Notes: generated by a model not told the origin, from the letters alone. A DNA stretch of 64,000 bases from Bacteroides faecis MAJ27 (GCF_900106755.1 NZ_FNNN01000004.1:186001-250000); one strand, 5' to 3'; counted from the stretch's first letter, positions 17,099-27,143 are shown. Translations and numbers: made by a program.

Positions 17099-20000
17099 AT
17101 GAGAATTACTTACAACGACAAATTGAACAAGCTGCTAAACCCCTATTTGGAGAGTTTACTAAAGGAAAAAACAAGTCTGGAGCCGGAAACGCTTACCCTG
17201 TTCGACATGTTCATGGAAGATTTGGATATGGGAGGCCGATATGGTATATTCAGTGAGATACTGGAACCCCGTCTGGAAGAAATCATCCGGGAAGAAAACA
17301 TCGAAAGCATTGCCAACCTGATGGACGGCAAGCTGCACAAACTGTTCCACTATATGCTGGGCGACGAATTTGCCACTTTGTTCCGTACTTATCTGCAACT
17401 CGAAGCACGCTGCCCGCATACCATCGGATACGACCGCCGCGCCCAGCGCTCCACTCATCCGTCCAACCATCTGGACCACGCCAGAGACGCATGGCTCCAG
17501 TTTCTGAAGTTGCGTGCCACCGGATTCTCGGTAGAGGCCATCTTAAAAGGAGGAAATACACCGGAAGATATAGAAGAATTCAGTGGCTATATGAACTCTT
17601 CCTACTGGCTGGCTGCCCAAATAGCACAAGGTAACGAAACTGTTATCGAATACCTGCATCAAGTACTGACCAGCGAAAACAACGCTAACCGCCTGCAACG
17701 CTGGTATCTCCACGCCATCGCCATCAGCGGACACCGTCCGTTGCTGGAATTGGAAGGCAAACTGCTGCTGGCTGCCAAACTACAGGAAGGACTGCGCCAA
17801 GCCATCGTAGAAACGATGGACGAAGGATGCCCCGAAAGTTACCTCTACCTGTTCTCCATTATCTATCACAATGGGCTGCAACGTTTTGCCTCCGTCAAAC
17901 GAAGCATCGCCGTATGCACCGGAATCGGTGAACAGGACAGCAGCGAACGGATCACCAACAAGTATGTAGATCTGATCTGGAATTTCCTGAATCATCCCGA
18001 AGCTGCCCGCAACACCCTGCAAAGCAAAGATACAGTCGAACTTTATCTGGCTTTGTGGAGCATCGGATTCTATGATACTGATGAGATAAGAGTCATCGTG
18101 CCGGATATCATCAGAAAAGGTGCCAAGCATCAGATACAGACGTTATTGTACTTCCTGCGCTGTACGCAATCATCTCAAATGAATCATCTGATCAGCAAAG
18201 ACGCATTCGAAGTGTGGCACGACGACCCAAAAGTCGTGGCGGCCATCCTTCCTCTTTATATGGACGGTCTTTATCTGAGCCGGTATAGCGATAATAAGGA
18301 GACTCCCGCACTCAGCGATTATTTTGAAACACCGGAAGAGGCTGTCCGCCAATACGAATACCTGAAACAAGTCTATCAGTCCATTTCTGCCAAGGAGACT
18401 TATTCACCCTACGTATTTCCCTGGGACAGCATCATACTTACCCGTTCGGACGTAGTTCTCAAAATGGCGTACATCGCATGGATGACCAACGATGCCCGGC
18501 TGAGGGAGGAACTTTGCGAGTATCTTCCCGCACTAGAGTCTTACAGCCGTGCCAGCTATATCGGAATCGTTATGGCCCATACCGAAAGCAAAGTGGAACA
18601 GGAATATGTGCTGCAATCGCTCGGTGACCGCTCGACAGACATACGGGACGAGGCATACAAGGTATTGTCCGAAATGTCCCTGTCCCCCGAACAATATCAG
18701 AGTATAGAAGAACTGCTCCGTTTCAAATATAGTGAGATGCGCATCAATGCCATCAACCTGCTGATGAAACAGCCGAAAGAACAACTGACCGGCAGTATCC
18801 GCCGATTGCTGAGCAACAAGAATGCCGAACGTCGCCTGGCAGGACTGGATATGATGAAGACCATCCGTAACGTAGATTTCCTAAAGGAGAGTTATCGGGA
18901 ACTGCTGTCCACAGTCAGAGAGATTCAGAAGCCGAATGCCAAGGAGAAGATTCTGATCGAATCGCTCATCGGAGACGGCACGGAACAGAGTACGACAAGT
19001 AACTATACCCGAGAGAATGGCTTCGGGTTATACGATCCCGCGTTTGAGGTCAACCTGCCCGCTATTACTCCCGATGCCGGATTCAACGTTAAGAAAGCAT
19101 TTGAGTTTATCCGTCTGGGAAAAGCCAAGGCAATCTTCGACAAGCTGAACAAATATATCGAAAAACATAAAGAAGACGAATTCACTGATAAATACGGCGA
19201 GGTACGTCTGGTGGGCAACAGTGTGTTACTGAACTGGTACAAGCACTACGACGGACTGAGCGAACTCGGACTCCCGGAGCTCTGGCAGGATTTCTACCAA
19301 CAGGAAATCGGAAGTTACGACAAGTTGCTGATGATGAAATTCATGCTGGCATCTACCGGCGCTCCTAATGAAATAGAAGACGACGAGGACGATGAATTTG
19401 ACGAAGAAGAGCAGGAAGACAAAGAAGCGGCTATCCAATCGCTCAACACGTTCGAACCGCTTATCAATAAGATGTATGCAGGCTTCACTTACCGCGGGTT
19501 ACAAAAGTCACTCCGCAAGCTGACTTATTACACACAGATAGAGGATATTATCGACGGACTGGCACATGAGTACAGAAATGAAGCAACCTATCAGCAGTTC
19601 TCCGTCAATATGCTTTTACAGTTGCTGCCCCTGCTCAATGCGAAGAATATCTTCCGTCAATACACCAATAAGCATACATGGCTCAGAGACAAACAAGAAT
19701 ACGGAGCAAGGGAGATCGTTTATCCGATACATAACAACAAGTTCGTACGCTTCTGGCTTGATGCGCCTCAGCATCCCATCAATGATGCGCTCTTCACCCG
19801 TTATTTCACCGTACGCTACCAGCTCTACAAGCTCACCAATTACATGGAACATACTCCCGAACTGGAAGAGACCGAAGTCTACCTGCAAAGTATGGACTTT
19901 GCCCACGCATGGATGTTAGGGCTCATTCCTGCCGAAGAAATATACAGGGAACTGATGGGACGTATCAATTCCCCCACACGCATCAAAGATGTGACTACGG

Positions 20001-22129
20001 CATTGGACGACCGTTGTCATCCTCTCTTCCATTCGCTGACACAGAAGGTAGTGAACCGGATTCTGGAAATAGAGCTGCAACGGGGAGACTCCGAAACCCA
20101 AGTCACCCGCCTGGCTGAAGAACTGCACCGTGTCTACGGAGCGGAAACACTGATCCGCATCCTGCAAGCGTTCGGCAAAGACACTTTCATCCGCGACAGT
20201 TACAACTGGCGCAACACCAAACGGGGAGTATTGAGCAGTCTGCTCCATGCCTGTTATCCATCTCCGGACGATGACAGTGATACACTGAAGGAGCTGGCCC
20301 GCCAAGCCGACATCAGCCATATACGACTGGTGGAAGCTGCCATGTTCGCCCCGCAATGGCTGGAACTCACCGAAAAAGCGACCGGATGGAAAGGGCTGGA
20401 AAGTGCCGCCTACTACTTCCATGCCCATACCAGCGAGTGTTTCGACGATAAGAAGAAAGCGATCATCGCCCGCTACACCCCGATTGATATAGAAGACCTT
20501 CAGGAAGGTGCTTTTGACATCAGCTGGTTCAAGGAGGCTTATAAGACCATCGGCAAGGAACGTTTTGAGGTAGTATACAATGCTGCCAAGTATATTTCGT
20601 TAAGCAATACTCATACCCGTGCCCGTAAATTTGCCGATGCCGTCAACGGTAAGACGAAAGCGGCAGATGCAAAAAAAGAAATCATAGCGAAGCGAAATAA
20701 AGACCTGCTGATGAGCTACGGGCTGATCCCGTTGGGACGGAAAGCGGATAAAGAATTGCTCGAACGTTATCAGTTCCTGCAAAAGTTCCTGAAAGAAAGC
20801 AAGGAATTCGGCGCACAAAGGCAGGAAAGCGAAAAGAAAGCAGTCGCTATCGCCCTGCAAAACCTGGCACGCAACTCCGGTTACGGAGATGTCACCCGCC
20901 TGACATGGAGCATGGAGACGGAACTGGTCAAAGAAATCATCCCTTACCTGACCCCTAAAGAAATAGAGGGCGTGGAAGTATACGTGCAGGTCAACAATGA
21001 GGGCAAACCGGAAATCAAACAACTAAGAGCCGGAAAAGAACTGAACAGCCTGCCTCCCAAACTGAAAAAGCATCCATACGTGGAAGAACTGAAAGCGGTA
21101 CACAAAAAACTGAAAGACCAGCACGCCCGTTCGCGTATCATGCTCGAACAGGCAATGGAAGACTGTACCCGTTTTGAAGAAAGCGAATTGCGTAAACTGA
21201 TGAAGAACCCGGTGATCTGGCCGTTACTGAAAAATCTGGTCTTCACCAGCAATGGCAGGACTGGTTTCTATACTGACGGATTATTGATTACAGCCGACAA
21301 CATGTGTCTTCCGCTGACTCCGAAAGATGAGTTGCGCATTGCTCACCCCACAGACTTGCATGCAAGCGGCAACTGGCATGCCTATCAGAAATTCCTGTTC
21401 GACAAATCCATCCGCCAGCCTTTCAAGCAGGTATTCCGCGAATTGTATCTTCCCACCCCGGAAGAGGAAGATGCTACGCAATCCCGCCGGTATGCCGGAA
21501 ATCAGATTCAGCCGCAGAAAACGGTTGCCGTACTGAAAGGACGCCGCTGGGTAGCCGACTACGAGGACGGGCTTCAGAAGATATATTATAAAGAGAACAT
21601 TATCGCCACCATCTATGCGATGGCGGACTGGTTCTCTCCTGCCGACATCGAAGCTCCCACACTGGAATTTGTCTGCTTCCACAACCGTCAGGATTATAAG
21701 CCGATGAAGATTTCGGAGATTCCGCCCGTGATCTTCTCCGAAGTGATGAGAGACGTGGATCTTGCTGTCAGTGTGGCACATGCCGGAAGTGTAGATCCGG
21801 AAACCAGTCATTCTACAATTGAGATGCGCCGTGCATTGGTGGAACTCACGCTGCCTTTGTTCCATTTCAACAACGTGAAGGTAAAAGGAAACTTTGCATA
21901 CATCGAAGGCAAGTTGGGCAAATACAACATTCATCTGGGCAGCGGTGTTATTCATAAAGAAGGCGGCGCACAAATAGCCGTTCTTCCGGTACACTCGCAA
22001 AGTCGCGGACGACTGTTCCTGCCTTTTGTAGATGAAGACCCGAAAACTGCGGAGATACTGACGAAAATCATTTTCTTCGCAGAAGATGACAAGATAAAAG
22101 ACCCTGGTATCTTAAACCAAATCAAATAG
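17099..22129 (+). CDS. Giant DUF5724/DUF4132 domain protein
   Basis: 1676 residues, no signal peptide. The N-terminal two thirds (to about 1250) are helical and HEAT-like, for example the repeated GDRSTDIRDEAYKVLSEM and KYSEMRINAINLLMKQ around residues 505-560. A very acidic stretch lies at about 761-778 (EIEDDEDDEFDEEEQEDKEA). The C-terminal part (from about 1400) has the DUF4132 pattern: LLKNLVFTSNGRTGFYTDG, HPTDLHASGNWHAYQKF, PFKQVFRELYLPTPEE, RRWVADYEDGLQK, and a final HLGSGVIHKEGGAQIAVLPV. DUF4132 is also found in MolR-type proteins; the function is not established. It is co-transcribed with two small genes upstream and a GAF gene seven bases downstream. No enzymatic motif can be named. 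Confidence 0.85.
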   Translation: MRITYNDKLNKLLNPYLESLLKEKTSLEPETLTLFDMFMEDLDMGGRYGIFSEILEPRLEEIIREENIESIANLMDGKLHKLFHYMLGDEFATLFRTYLQLEARCPHTIGYDRRAQRSTHPSNHLDHARDAWLQFLKLRATGFSVEAILKGGNTPEDIEEFSGYMNSSYWLAAQIAQGNETVIEYLHQVLTSENNANRLQRWYLHAIAISGHRPLLELEGKLLLAAKLQEGLRQAIVETMDEGCPESYLYLFSIIYHNGLQRFASVKRSIAVCTGIGEQDSSERITNKYVDLIWNFLNHPEAARNTLQSKDTVELYLALWSIGFYDTDEIRVIVPDIIRKGAKHQIQTLLYFLRCTQSSQMNHLISKDAFEVWHDDPKVVAAILPLYMDGLYLSRYSDNKETPALSDYFETPEEAVRQYEYLKQVYQSISAKETYSPYVFPWDSIILTRSDVVLKMAYIAWMTNDARLREELCEYLPALESYSRASYIGIVMAHTESKVEQEYVLQSLGDRSTDIRDEAYKVLSEMSLSPEQYQSIEELLRFKYSEMRINAINLLMKQPKEQLTGSIRRLLSNKNAERRLAGLDMMKTIRNVDFLKESYRELLSTVREIQKPNAKEKILIESLIGDGTEQSTTSNYTRENGFGLYDPAFEVNLPAITPDAGFNVKKAFEFIRLGKAKAIFDKLNKYIEKHKEDEFTDKYGEVRLVGNSVLLNWYKHYDGLSELGLPELWQDFYQQEIGSYDKLLMMKFMLASTGAPNEIEDDEDDEFDEEEQEDKEAAIQSLNTFEPLINKMYAGFTYRGLQKSLRKLTYYTQIEDIIDGLAHEYRNEATYQQFSVNMLLQLLPLLNAKNIFRQYTNKHTWLRDKQEYGAREIVYPIHNNKFVRFWLDAPQHPINDALFTRYFTVRYQLYKLTNYMEHTPELEETEVYLQSMDFAHAWMLGLIPAEEIYRELMGRINSPTRIKDVTTALDDRCHPLFHSLTQKVVNRILEIELQRGDSETQVTRLAEELHRVYGAETLIRILQAFGKDTFIRDSYNWRNTKRGVLSSLLHACYPSPDDDSDTLKELARQADISHIRLVEAAMFAPQWLELTEKATGWKGLESAAYYFHAHTSECFDDKKKAIIARYTPIDIEDLQEGAFDISWFKEAYKTIGKERFEVVYNAAKYISLSNTHTRARKFADAVNGKTKAADAKKEIIAKRNKDLLMSYGLIPLGRKADKELLERYQFLQKFLKESKEFGAQRQESEKKAVAIALQNLARNSGYGDVTRLTWSMETELVKEIIPYLTPKEIEGVEVYVQVNNEGKPEIKQLRAGKELNSLPPKLKKHPYVEELKAVHKKLKDQHARSRIMLEQAMEDCTRFEESELRKLMKNPVIWPLLKNLVFTSNGRTGFYTDGLLITADNMCLPLTPKDELRIAHPTDLHASGNWHAYQKFLFDKSIRQPFKQVFRELYLPTPEEEDATQSRRYAGNQIQPQKTVAVLKGRRWVADYEDGLQKIYYKENIIATIYAMADWFSPADIEAPTLEFVCFHNRQDYKPMKISEIPPVIFSEVMRDVDLAVSVAHAGSVDPETSHSTIEMRRALVELTLPLFHFNNVKVKGNFAYIEGKLGKYNIHLGSGVIHKEGGAQIAVLPVHSQSRGRLFLPFVDEDPKTAEILTKIIFFAEDDKIKDPGILNQIK

Positions 22130-22136
22130 AAAAGAA

Positions 22137-22607
22137 ATGGCAGAAAATTTACTGATCCACACAGGCAGCAAGGAAGAGAAATATCGTGAGCTGCTTCCAC
22201 AGCTACAAGCATTGGTAAGTTCAGAAACGAATCTTATCGCTAACTTGGCGAATATAGCTGCCGCACTGAAGCAGACTTTCCACTTTTTCTGGGTGGGCTT
22301 TTATCTGGTGGAAGGCGACGAACTTGTATTAGCACCGTTTCAAGGGCCTATCGCCTGCACACGCATTCGTTTCGGCAGAGGAGTTTGCGGTACGGCATGG
22401 AAGGAGGCGCAGACGCTGATTGTTCCTGATGTAGAGCAGTTTCCCGGCCATATAGCTTGCAGTTCCAACTCCAAGTCGGAAATAGTAGTGCCTGTTATAA
22501 AAGAGGGAAATGTCATCGGAGTGCTGGACATCGACAGCGATACGCTGAATAGCTTTGATGAAACGGATGCACGCTATCTGAGAGAAATCTGTACGTACAT
22601 CGGATAG
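22137..22607 (+). CDS. GAF-domain protein, free methionine-(R)-sulfoxide reductase type
   Basis: 156 residues, a single GAF domain. The block FQGPIACTRIRFGRGVCGTAW followed by FPGHIACSSNSKSEIVVPV contains the Cys residues (about 76, 86 and 110) that act in fRMsr enzymes; the order and spacing match. The end, GVLDIDSD...FDETDARYL, is also typical. The enzyme would reduce free Met-R-sulfoxide with thioredoxin, part of oxidative-damage repair in the cytoplasm. It sits seven bases after the DUF4132 gene and is likely read from the same message. Confidence 0.88.
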   Translation: MAENLLIHTGSKEEKYRELLPQLQALVSSETNLIANLANIAAALKQTFHFFWVGFYLVEGDELVLAPFQGPIACTRIRFGRGVCGTAWKEAQTLIVPDVEQFPGHIACSSNSKSEIVVPVIKEGNVIGVLDIDSDTLNSFDETDARYLREICTYIG

Positions 22608-22635
22608 CTTTCTTTGTACTGTAACCGTCCTAATA

Positions 22636-22720
22636 AAACAGAGGCTCCGTTCATATGAATCAGAGCCTCTGTTTACTATAAATAGAGCCTCCGTTTGCAC
22701 CAAACAGAGGCTTCATTTTA
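22636..22720. repeat. Alternating hairpin element (element 2)
   Basis: Four copies of an 11-base unit in alternating orientation. AAACAGAGGCT (22636-22646) pairs perfectly with 22664-22674. A third copy (22686-22696, one mismatch) pairs with a fourth (22702-22712). It fills the gap between two convergent genes and reaches the stop codon of cbpM, so it may end both messages. Confidence 0.8.
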
Positions 22721-23041
22721 CCAGTCTGCTTCTTCTATTTCTTTTTCCCGAAACAGCATGAGTTGTTTGCGGAGAGAAGCAATTTCACGCCTCATCCCTT
22801 CCATCCTTTCCAGCATATGATGAATGGCGTCGATGCCTTCCATATTAATGGATAAGTCATAGTACATCCGGCTATAACGTTCCACATTCGGAAGTTCGGA
22901 GACAAGCAGATAATGCTCGCCGGCTTCGGTACGTACAGTTATCAAACCACCTTCTTCCAGCATCTCAATGAATGAAGGTTCAATATGACATTTGTGACAG
23001 TATTCACTGACAATAATTAATTCGGTCTGCATAGTGCTCAT
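22718..23041 (-). CDS. cbpM: CbpM-like chaperone modulator
   Basis: 107 residues. An N-terminal MerR-like winged helix (SEYCHKCHIEPSFIEMLEEGGLI) and a C-terminal coiled coil (MLERMEGMRREIASLRKQLMLFREKE) match CbpM, which binds the J-domain of CbpA and lowers its co-chaperone activity. The neighbour upstream on the same strand is CbpA, five bases away, which supports the assignment. The stop codon lies at the edge of the hairpin element. Confidence 0.85.
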   Translation of the reverse strand: MSTMQTELIIVSEYCHKCHIEPSFIEMLEEGGLITVRTEAGEHYLLVSELPNVERYSRMYYDLSINMEGIDAIHHMLERMEGMRREIASLRKQLMLFREKEIEEADW

Positions 23042-23046
23042 TCATT

Positions 23047-24012
23047 TTAGTTCATACTCTGTAATTGACGGAACAACTCCTTCTGCGCTTCTGTCAGATT
23101 CGTCGGAATCTTGACGGAATAGGTCACTATCAAGTCACCGGATTGTCCTTCCTTCTTATAAACCGGGAATCCCTTACCTTTCAGACGTACTTTCGTACCG
23201 TTCTGAGTCTCCGGCTTAATCTTCAGCTTCACTTTACCGTCCAGCGTGTCAACCACTTTTTCACCACCTAATACAGCAGTATAGAGGTCTACTTCCACAT
23301 CTACGTACAAATCATCACCCAAGCGTTTGAACACAGGGTCTTCGGCAATGACGAACGTGATGTACAGGTCACCTGCCGGGCCTCCGTTCACCCCTTCGGC
23401 TCCGTAGCCTTTCAGTTTAATCACCTGTCCGTCGGCCACACCTGCCGGAATGGTAATACGTACTTGTTTACCATTAACGGTCAATATCTGTTTATGCGTC
23501 TGAGCAGCATCACGAAGGGAAAGATGAAGTTCAGCATTAAAGTCCTGTCCACGGAATCCGGCAGAGCCTTGTCCCCTGCCCCGATGTCCGAACATCGATT
23601 CGAAGAAATCAGAGAAACCACCGGCATTGCCTCCGGAGAACCCTTCACCACCGTCGGACGAATACCAATATGTTCCGTTGCCATCAGAGAATCCCTGACC
23701 TGCACCACCGAATCCTCCGAATCCGCCGGCACCGCCATAGCCACCTGCTTGTTGCTGTGCTCTTTTCTGAGCTTCGAACTCATCAGCATGTTTCCAGTGC
23801 TCCCCGTATTCGTCATACTTCTTACGTTTCTCGGGGTCACTCAATACTTCATTGGCTTCATTTATCTCCTGAAACTTGTCCTTTGCACTCGGGTCATTAG
23901 GGTTCAGGTCAGGATGATACTTACGGGCCAACTTACGAAAAGCCTTTTTTATATCATCCTGAGAAGCACTTTTGTCAACTCCAAGAATCTTATAATAATC
24001 TATATAGGCCAT
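23047..24012 (-). CDS. cbpA: CbpA-type DnaJ co-chaperone
   Basis: 321 residues. A J-domain (1-70) with the HPD motif in [10 protein letters not shown] is followed by a long Gly/Phe-rich linker (about 85-145). The two C-terminal peptide-binding beta domains are present ([52 protein letters not shown]). The Cys-rich zinc finger of DnaJ is missing, so it is the CbpA class. It stimulates DnaK and hands over unfolded clients. It forms an operon with cbpM. Confidence 0.95.
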   Translation of the reverse strand: MAYIDYYKILGVDKSASQDDIKKAFRKLARKYHPDLNPNDPSAKDKFQEINEANEVLSDPEKRKKYDEYGEHWKHADEFEAQKRAQQQAGGYGGAGGFGGFGGAGQGFSDGNGTYWYSSDGGEGFSGGNAGGFSDFFESMFGHRGRGQGSAGFRGQDFNAELHLSLRDAAQTHKQILTVNGKQVRITIPAGVADGQVIKLKGYGAEGVNGGPAGDLYITFVIAEDPVFKRLGDDLYVDVEVDLYTAVLGGEKVVDTLDGKVKLKIKPETQNGTKVRLKGKGFPVYKKEGQSGDLIVTYSVKIPTNLTEAQKELFRQLQSMN

Positions 24013-24101
24013 GTTTTATGAATTTAATCGTTCATACTTCTATATCGCAAATAACACGCCAATCCTGCTTTTGGATAAAAGAATTAACAAGGATTAATGA
24101 A

Positions 24102-24179
24102 TAAGTATTAGGTATTACACCGTAGCTGTATAGGCAGAGCTACACGACGCTACGATCAATACCTGATACCTAATACTTA
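24102..24179. repeat. 78-bp element with 14-bp terminal inverted repeats, copy A
   Basis: TAAGTATTAGGTAT at 24102-24115 and its exact complement at 24166-24179. The right repeat contains the last codons and the TAG stop of the sulfatase-fold gene (stop 24170-24172). A second copy with identical ends lies at 62818-62894. Both share ACCGTAG just inside the left repeat. Confidence 0.8.
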
Positions 24180-25873
24180 AATCCTGTTGCTTTCAGCATC
24201 TGGAAGTCCGGCTTTCTCATTCCCAGATCATCTAACGGACGGGGTTCATTATGGTCATTCAGATATACTCTCGGCTTCATGGTGTAAAGAGGGCTGACCA
24301 CAGAGTATGCGTCGTTGCGATAAGAGGTTTCCACTCCCCCCAGTTCCAGCATGGTAGGAAAGAACGAACAGCTGGAAGATATATTTTTATCCTTATTCTC
24401 CACCATTGCTTTCCAATGTTCCGGATACGTTTCCCGATAGATGTCGGACATCCATATCAGGAAAGGGACATGGAGTTGATAATAAGAAGGAACCGGAGAA
24501 GCATGAAGAAACAGATGACGCGAATCATCAAAAATATCTTCTCCGTGATCAGAGGTGTAGAGCATGGCAGCATCCACCTGCTGCTCTTCAAGCATATGAA
24601 TCAGACGTGCCAGGAAACCATCCGTATAACGGATAGTGTTATCGTAAGCATTCACCAGATTATCACGATACTTTACTTCTGCTTCTACCGGATAGTCAGG
24701 CAGGAAGAAGGCATCTTCCGACGGATAACGTTCGCGGTAATTGAAATGAGAACCGTATGTATGAAGCACGATAAACTGTTTCCGGTTCCCTTTCGCCAAT
24801 TCTTTTTCTACCAGTTTCAGCAGTTCATCGTCGGAAGGATTGTATGCCGCATCCGGCGAGTCTTCTTTTATAAAATCAAATGTGTCGGCTTCCATCCCGA
24901 AGAAATCGATGAAAGAATGATTATAACGCTGATTGGAAAAAAAGGCCGTCCGGTAACCAGCTTCGCTAAAGGCTGTGATGATTCCTTTCTGATAGTAAAT
25001 GGAATCGAAGTTACAGGCGGTAATACCGGACATCAGCATGGGTACGCTTTTGTGGGTGGTATTGGATTCTGTCAGAACTTTCGGGAAAGCAACGATTCCC
25101 GGTTGACGGGACAACAGTGGATTTGTCTCACGTTCATATCCGTATAGTTGCCAGTTCAATGCGCGGGATGTTTCTCCTACTACCATTACGTACACTTCGC
25201 GCTTATCCGCCGGATGAGTGGCTTTAGCATGAAAAGTGAATTCTTTCGAGGTGTGGTGGTAATTTTGTGTCAATGCTGTCCGTTGAAAAGCAAGTCCCAC
25301 GTTATAGCATACATTGAAAGGGTACAGGTCCGATTTCAGTTCATACCGGGAGTCTTCCCAATAAGCACCGGCAAGAGTCAGAAGGGAGATTCCCAGCAGC
25401 ACAAAAGCTCTTTTCCGTTCTCTGCGGATAAATTCCACAGAAAGCCGGCGCTTGCGGAGAATAGAAATCATACCCAATATGAGAGCAGGGATATATAGCA
25501 GGACTACAGTGACGATAGCCGGCAATAAGTTGTCCAGCAATTCCATCGCTTCACTCGAATTGGTCGTTACCAAATTCAGAAACATATCTACAGCGATGAT
25601 GGACTGTCCGAACAGATAAAGCAGCACGATCTGGAAGGCTCCGAAAAACAGGAACACGAACAGAATCCAAAGCATCTTACCACAGTTGCGGGACAAAGTC
25701 ATCAACAGATAGTAACAGGCAAAAGGCAACAACACATTGCATACTTTCGCCATTAGCGGCAAAGGTTCTGTAAAACACAGAACGATGTTGGGCATTATCA
25801 GAACAATCAGGAACAAATAGAACAAGTGTTCCTGATTTTCAAACCATTTCTTTATGTTCTTAAAAAGCTTCAT
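24170..25873 (-). CDS. Phosphoethanolamine transferase-like (EptA/sulfatase-fold) membrane protein
   Basis: 567 residues from ATG 25873 (MKLFKNIKKWFEN); a longer reading is open to 25909, but the shorter start fits the family. Five membrane segments occupy about residues 15-170. The periplasmic alkaline-phosphatase-fold domain has the metal-binding VVGETSRALNWQLYGYERETNPLL, the nucleophile Thr region ESNTTHKSVPMLMSG, a YNHSFIDFFG segment and the metal ligands TSDHGED and HLFLHASPVPSYY. EptA-type enzymes move phosphoethanolamine from phospholipid to lipid A or glycans. The start overlaps the Omp85-like gene by 14 bases, so they are coupled. The C-terminal residues and stop lie in a repeat. Confidence 0.85.
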   Translation of the reverse strand: MKLFKNIKKWFENQEHLFYLFLIVLIMPNIVLCFTEPLPLMAKVCNVLLPFACYYLLMTLSRNCGKMLWILFVFLFFGAFQIVLLYLFGQSIIAVDMFLNLVTTNSSEAMELLDNLLPAIVTVVLLYIPALILGMISILRKRRLSVEFIRRERKRAFVLLGISLLTLAGAYWEDSRYELKSDLYPFNVCYNVGLAFQRTALTQNYHHTSKEFTFHAKATHPADKREVYVMVVGETSRALNWQLYGYERETNPLLSRQPGIVAFPKVLTESNTTHKSVPMLMSGITACNFDSIYYQKGIITAFSEAGYRTAFFSNQRYNHSFIDFFGMEADTFDFIKEDSPDAAYNPSDDELLKLVEKELAKGNRKQFIVLHTYGSHFNYRERYPSEDAFFLPDYPVEAEVKYRDNLVNAYDNTIRYTDGFLARLIHMLEEQQVDAAMLYTSDHGEDIFDDSRHLFLHASPVPSYYQLHVPFLIWMSDIYRETYPEHWKAMVENKDKNISSSCSFFPTMLELGGVETSYRNDAYSVVSPLYTMKPRVYLNDHNEPRPLDDLGMRKPDFQMLKATGFKY

Positions 25874-27056
25874 TGATATTAAATATAAATCCGGTCTGGT
25901 GCTTGCCAAACCCTAAATCCAAACGTACATTTACTCTCTTCTTAAATTCCCAGCGGTAGCCGAAACCGTAATTGGGAAGAATATGTTTCGGCGTAAAATT
26001 GGAGAAGCGCGGAAATACAGTTCCCGCTCCTGCCCATACGGCAACTCCATTCCGCTTCCAGACATGCTGACGGAGTTCTATCTGTGCATCCATTGCACAC
26101 TTGTCGCGATAGCGCCCTTCATAATAACCACGCATCGAGTAAGAACTTCCGAGTGTTGCCATCAATCCCCACGGAGGATTGCCATAATTCAGCAAAGTGT
26201 GAAACTGCCCTGCCAATACCCCGCCTTTCCATACCGAATGGTAATAGCTGGTCGTCAGTTCCGTACTGCTGAAAGCATATTTATTGCCAAGAAAAGCCGG
26301 ACTAAATCGTTGGTCGATCCGCAGATAATATCCCCGATAGGCATTTGTCAGAAAATCACGGGAATCATAAAGGAGGGAAAGCCCGAGACTCGTATTGGTA
26401 GTCCGTGCCGACATGCCTTCCCAAAGCTCCGGTTTCTCAAGGTCACGTCCGTCTATATAATCGAACACAGCCGTTGGCCCGATATAGAAACTCTTCGCTA
26501 CACGGAACATGAAGTCTACTTTCACCTGTGCCTGAAAGCGTTTATAGTCACTTTCATTATCAGAGTTCGCTCCATTATCATATCCCCTTCCCCAATAAAG
26601 GCTGGGGAAAGAATAAAAATAAAGGTTATAATTCAAGCGGTATTTTTCTTGTGGGAACAGGTGATTGCCTCTTACACCCAACAGGTAGAATCCAACAGTA
26701 GAGACATCTCCATAAAGAGAAACATTCGAAGGAGGAAGAATCGTATCATTGCGGTCTGTGCGATACAGACCTGCTGCCACCAATCCAAGCCCAAACTTTG
26801 TGTCACTGGAATAATGAGGACCACCAATGACACTGAAATCGAATTTTTTATTTTTCTTTTCCTTATTGGCGTCATTAAAGTAGTCGAGAAACTTCTTGAA
26901 AAAGCTACGCTTTGCCTGGAGTGAGTCCGACGTTACTATAGAGACAGAATCTACCGGCAAATCTTTGCCCATAGAGTCAGTCTGCGCATGTATAGTAGTT
27001 CGTGTCAACAACAATAGCGCCAATAATATTAGTCCGTTTCGTCTAGTATCCATCAT
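25860..27056 (-). CDS. Omp85/BamA-like outer-membrane barrel without POTRA domains
   Basis: 398 residues. Signal peptide to about residue 24 (TTIHAQ). A short charged linker (RSFFKKFLDYFNDANKEKKNKKFDF) is followed by barrel strands (SVIGGPHYSSDTKFGLGLVAAGLYR). The later segment MRGYYEGRYRDKCAMDAQIELRQHV matches the conserved (V/L)RG(Y/F) region of Omp85 barrels, and the end, RLDLGFGKHQTGFIFNINEAF, closes on Phe. No POTRA domain precedes the barrel, so it is unlikely to be BamA itself. It is translated with the phosphoethanolamine-transferase-like protein. Its cargo is unknown. Confidence 0.8.
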   Translation of the reverse strand: MMDTRRNGLILLALLLLTRTTIHAQTDSMGKDLPVDSVSIVTSDSLQAKRSFFKKFLDYFNDANKEKKNKKFDFSVIGGPHYSSDTKFGLGLVAAGLYRTDRNDTILPPSNVSLYGDVSTVGFYLLGVRGNHLFPQEKYRLNYNLYFYSFPSLYWGRGYDNGANSDNESDYKRFQAQVKVDFMFRVAKSFYIGPTAVFDYIDGRDLEKPELWEGMSARTTNTSLGLSLLYDSRDFLTNAYRGYYLRIDQRFSPAFLGNKYAFSSTELTTSYYHSVWKGGVLAGQFHTLLNYGNPPWGLMATLGSSYSMRGYYEGRYRDKCAMDAQIELRQHVWKRNGVAVWAGAGTVFPRFSNFTPKHILPNYGFGYRWEFKKRVNVRLDLGFGKHQTGFIFNINEAF

Positions 27057-27143
27057 AATAAGAAAAAATATGGGGACAAAGTTAGTCCCAAACTTCTTAT
27101 TACAACAGTATTATAGGCGCTTTTGTTGTTCCATTCTTCTCTT

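Noticed and set aside
22718..23041. Full-length MerR transcription factor
   Set aside because: Only 107 residues with a coiled coil and directly beside cbpA, which fits CbpM better.
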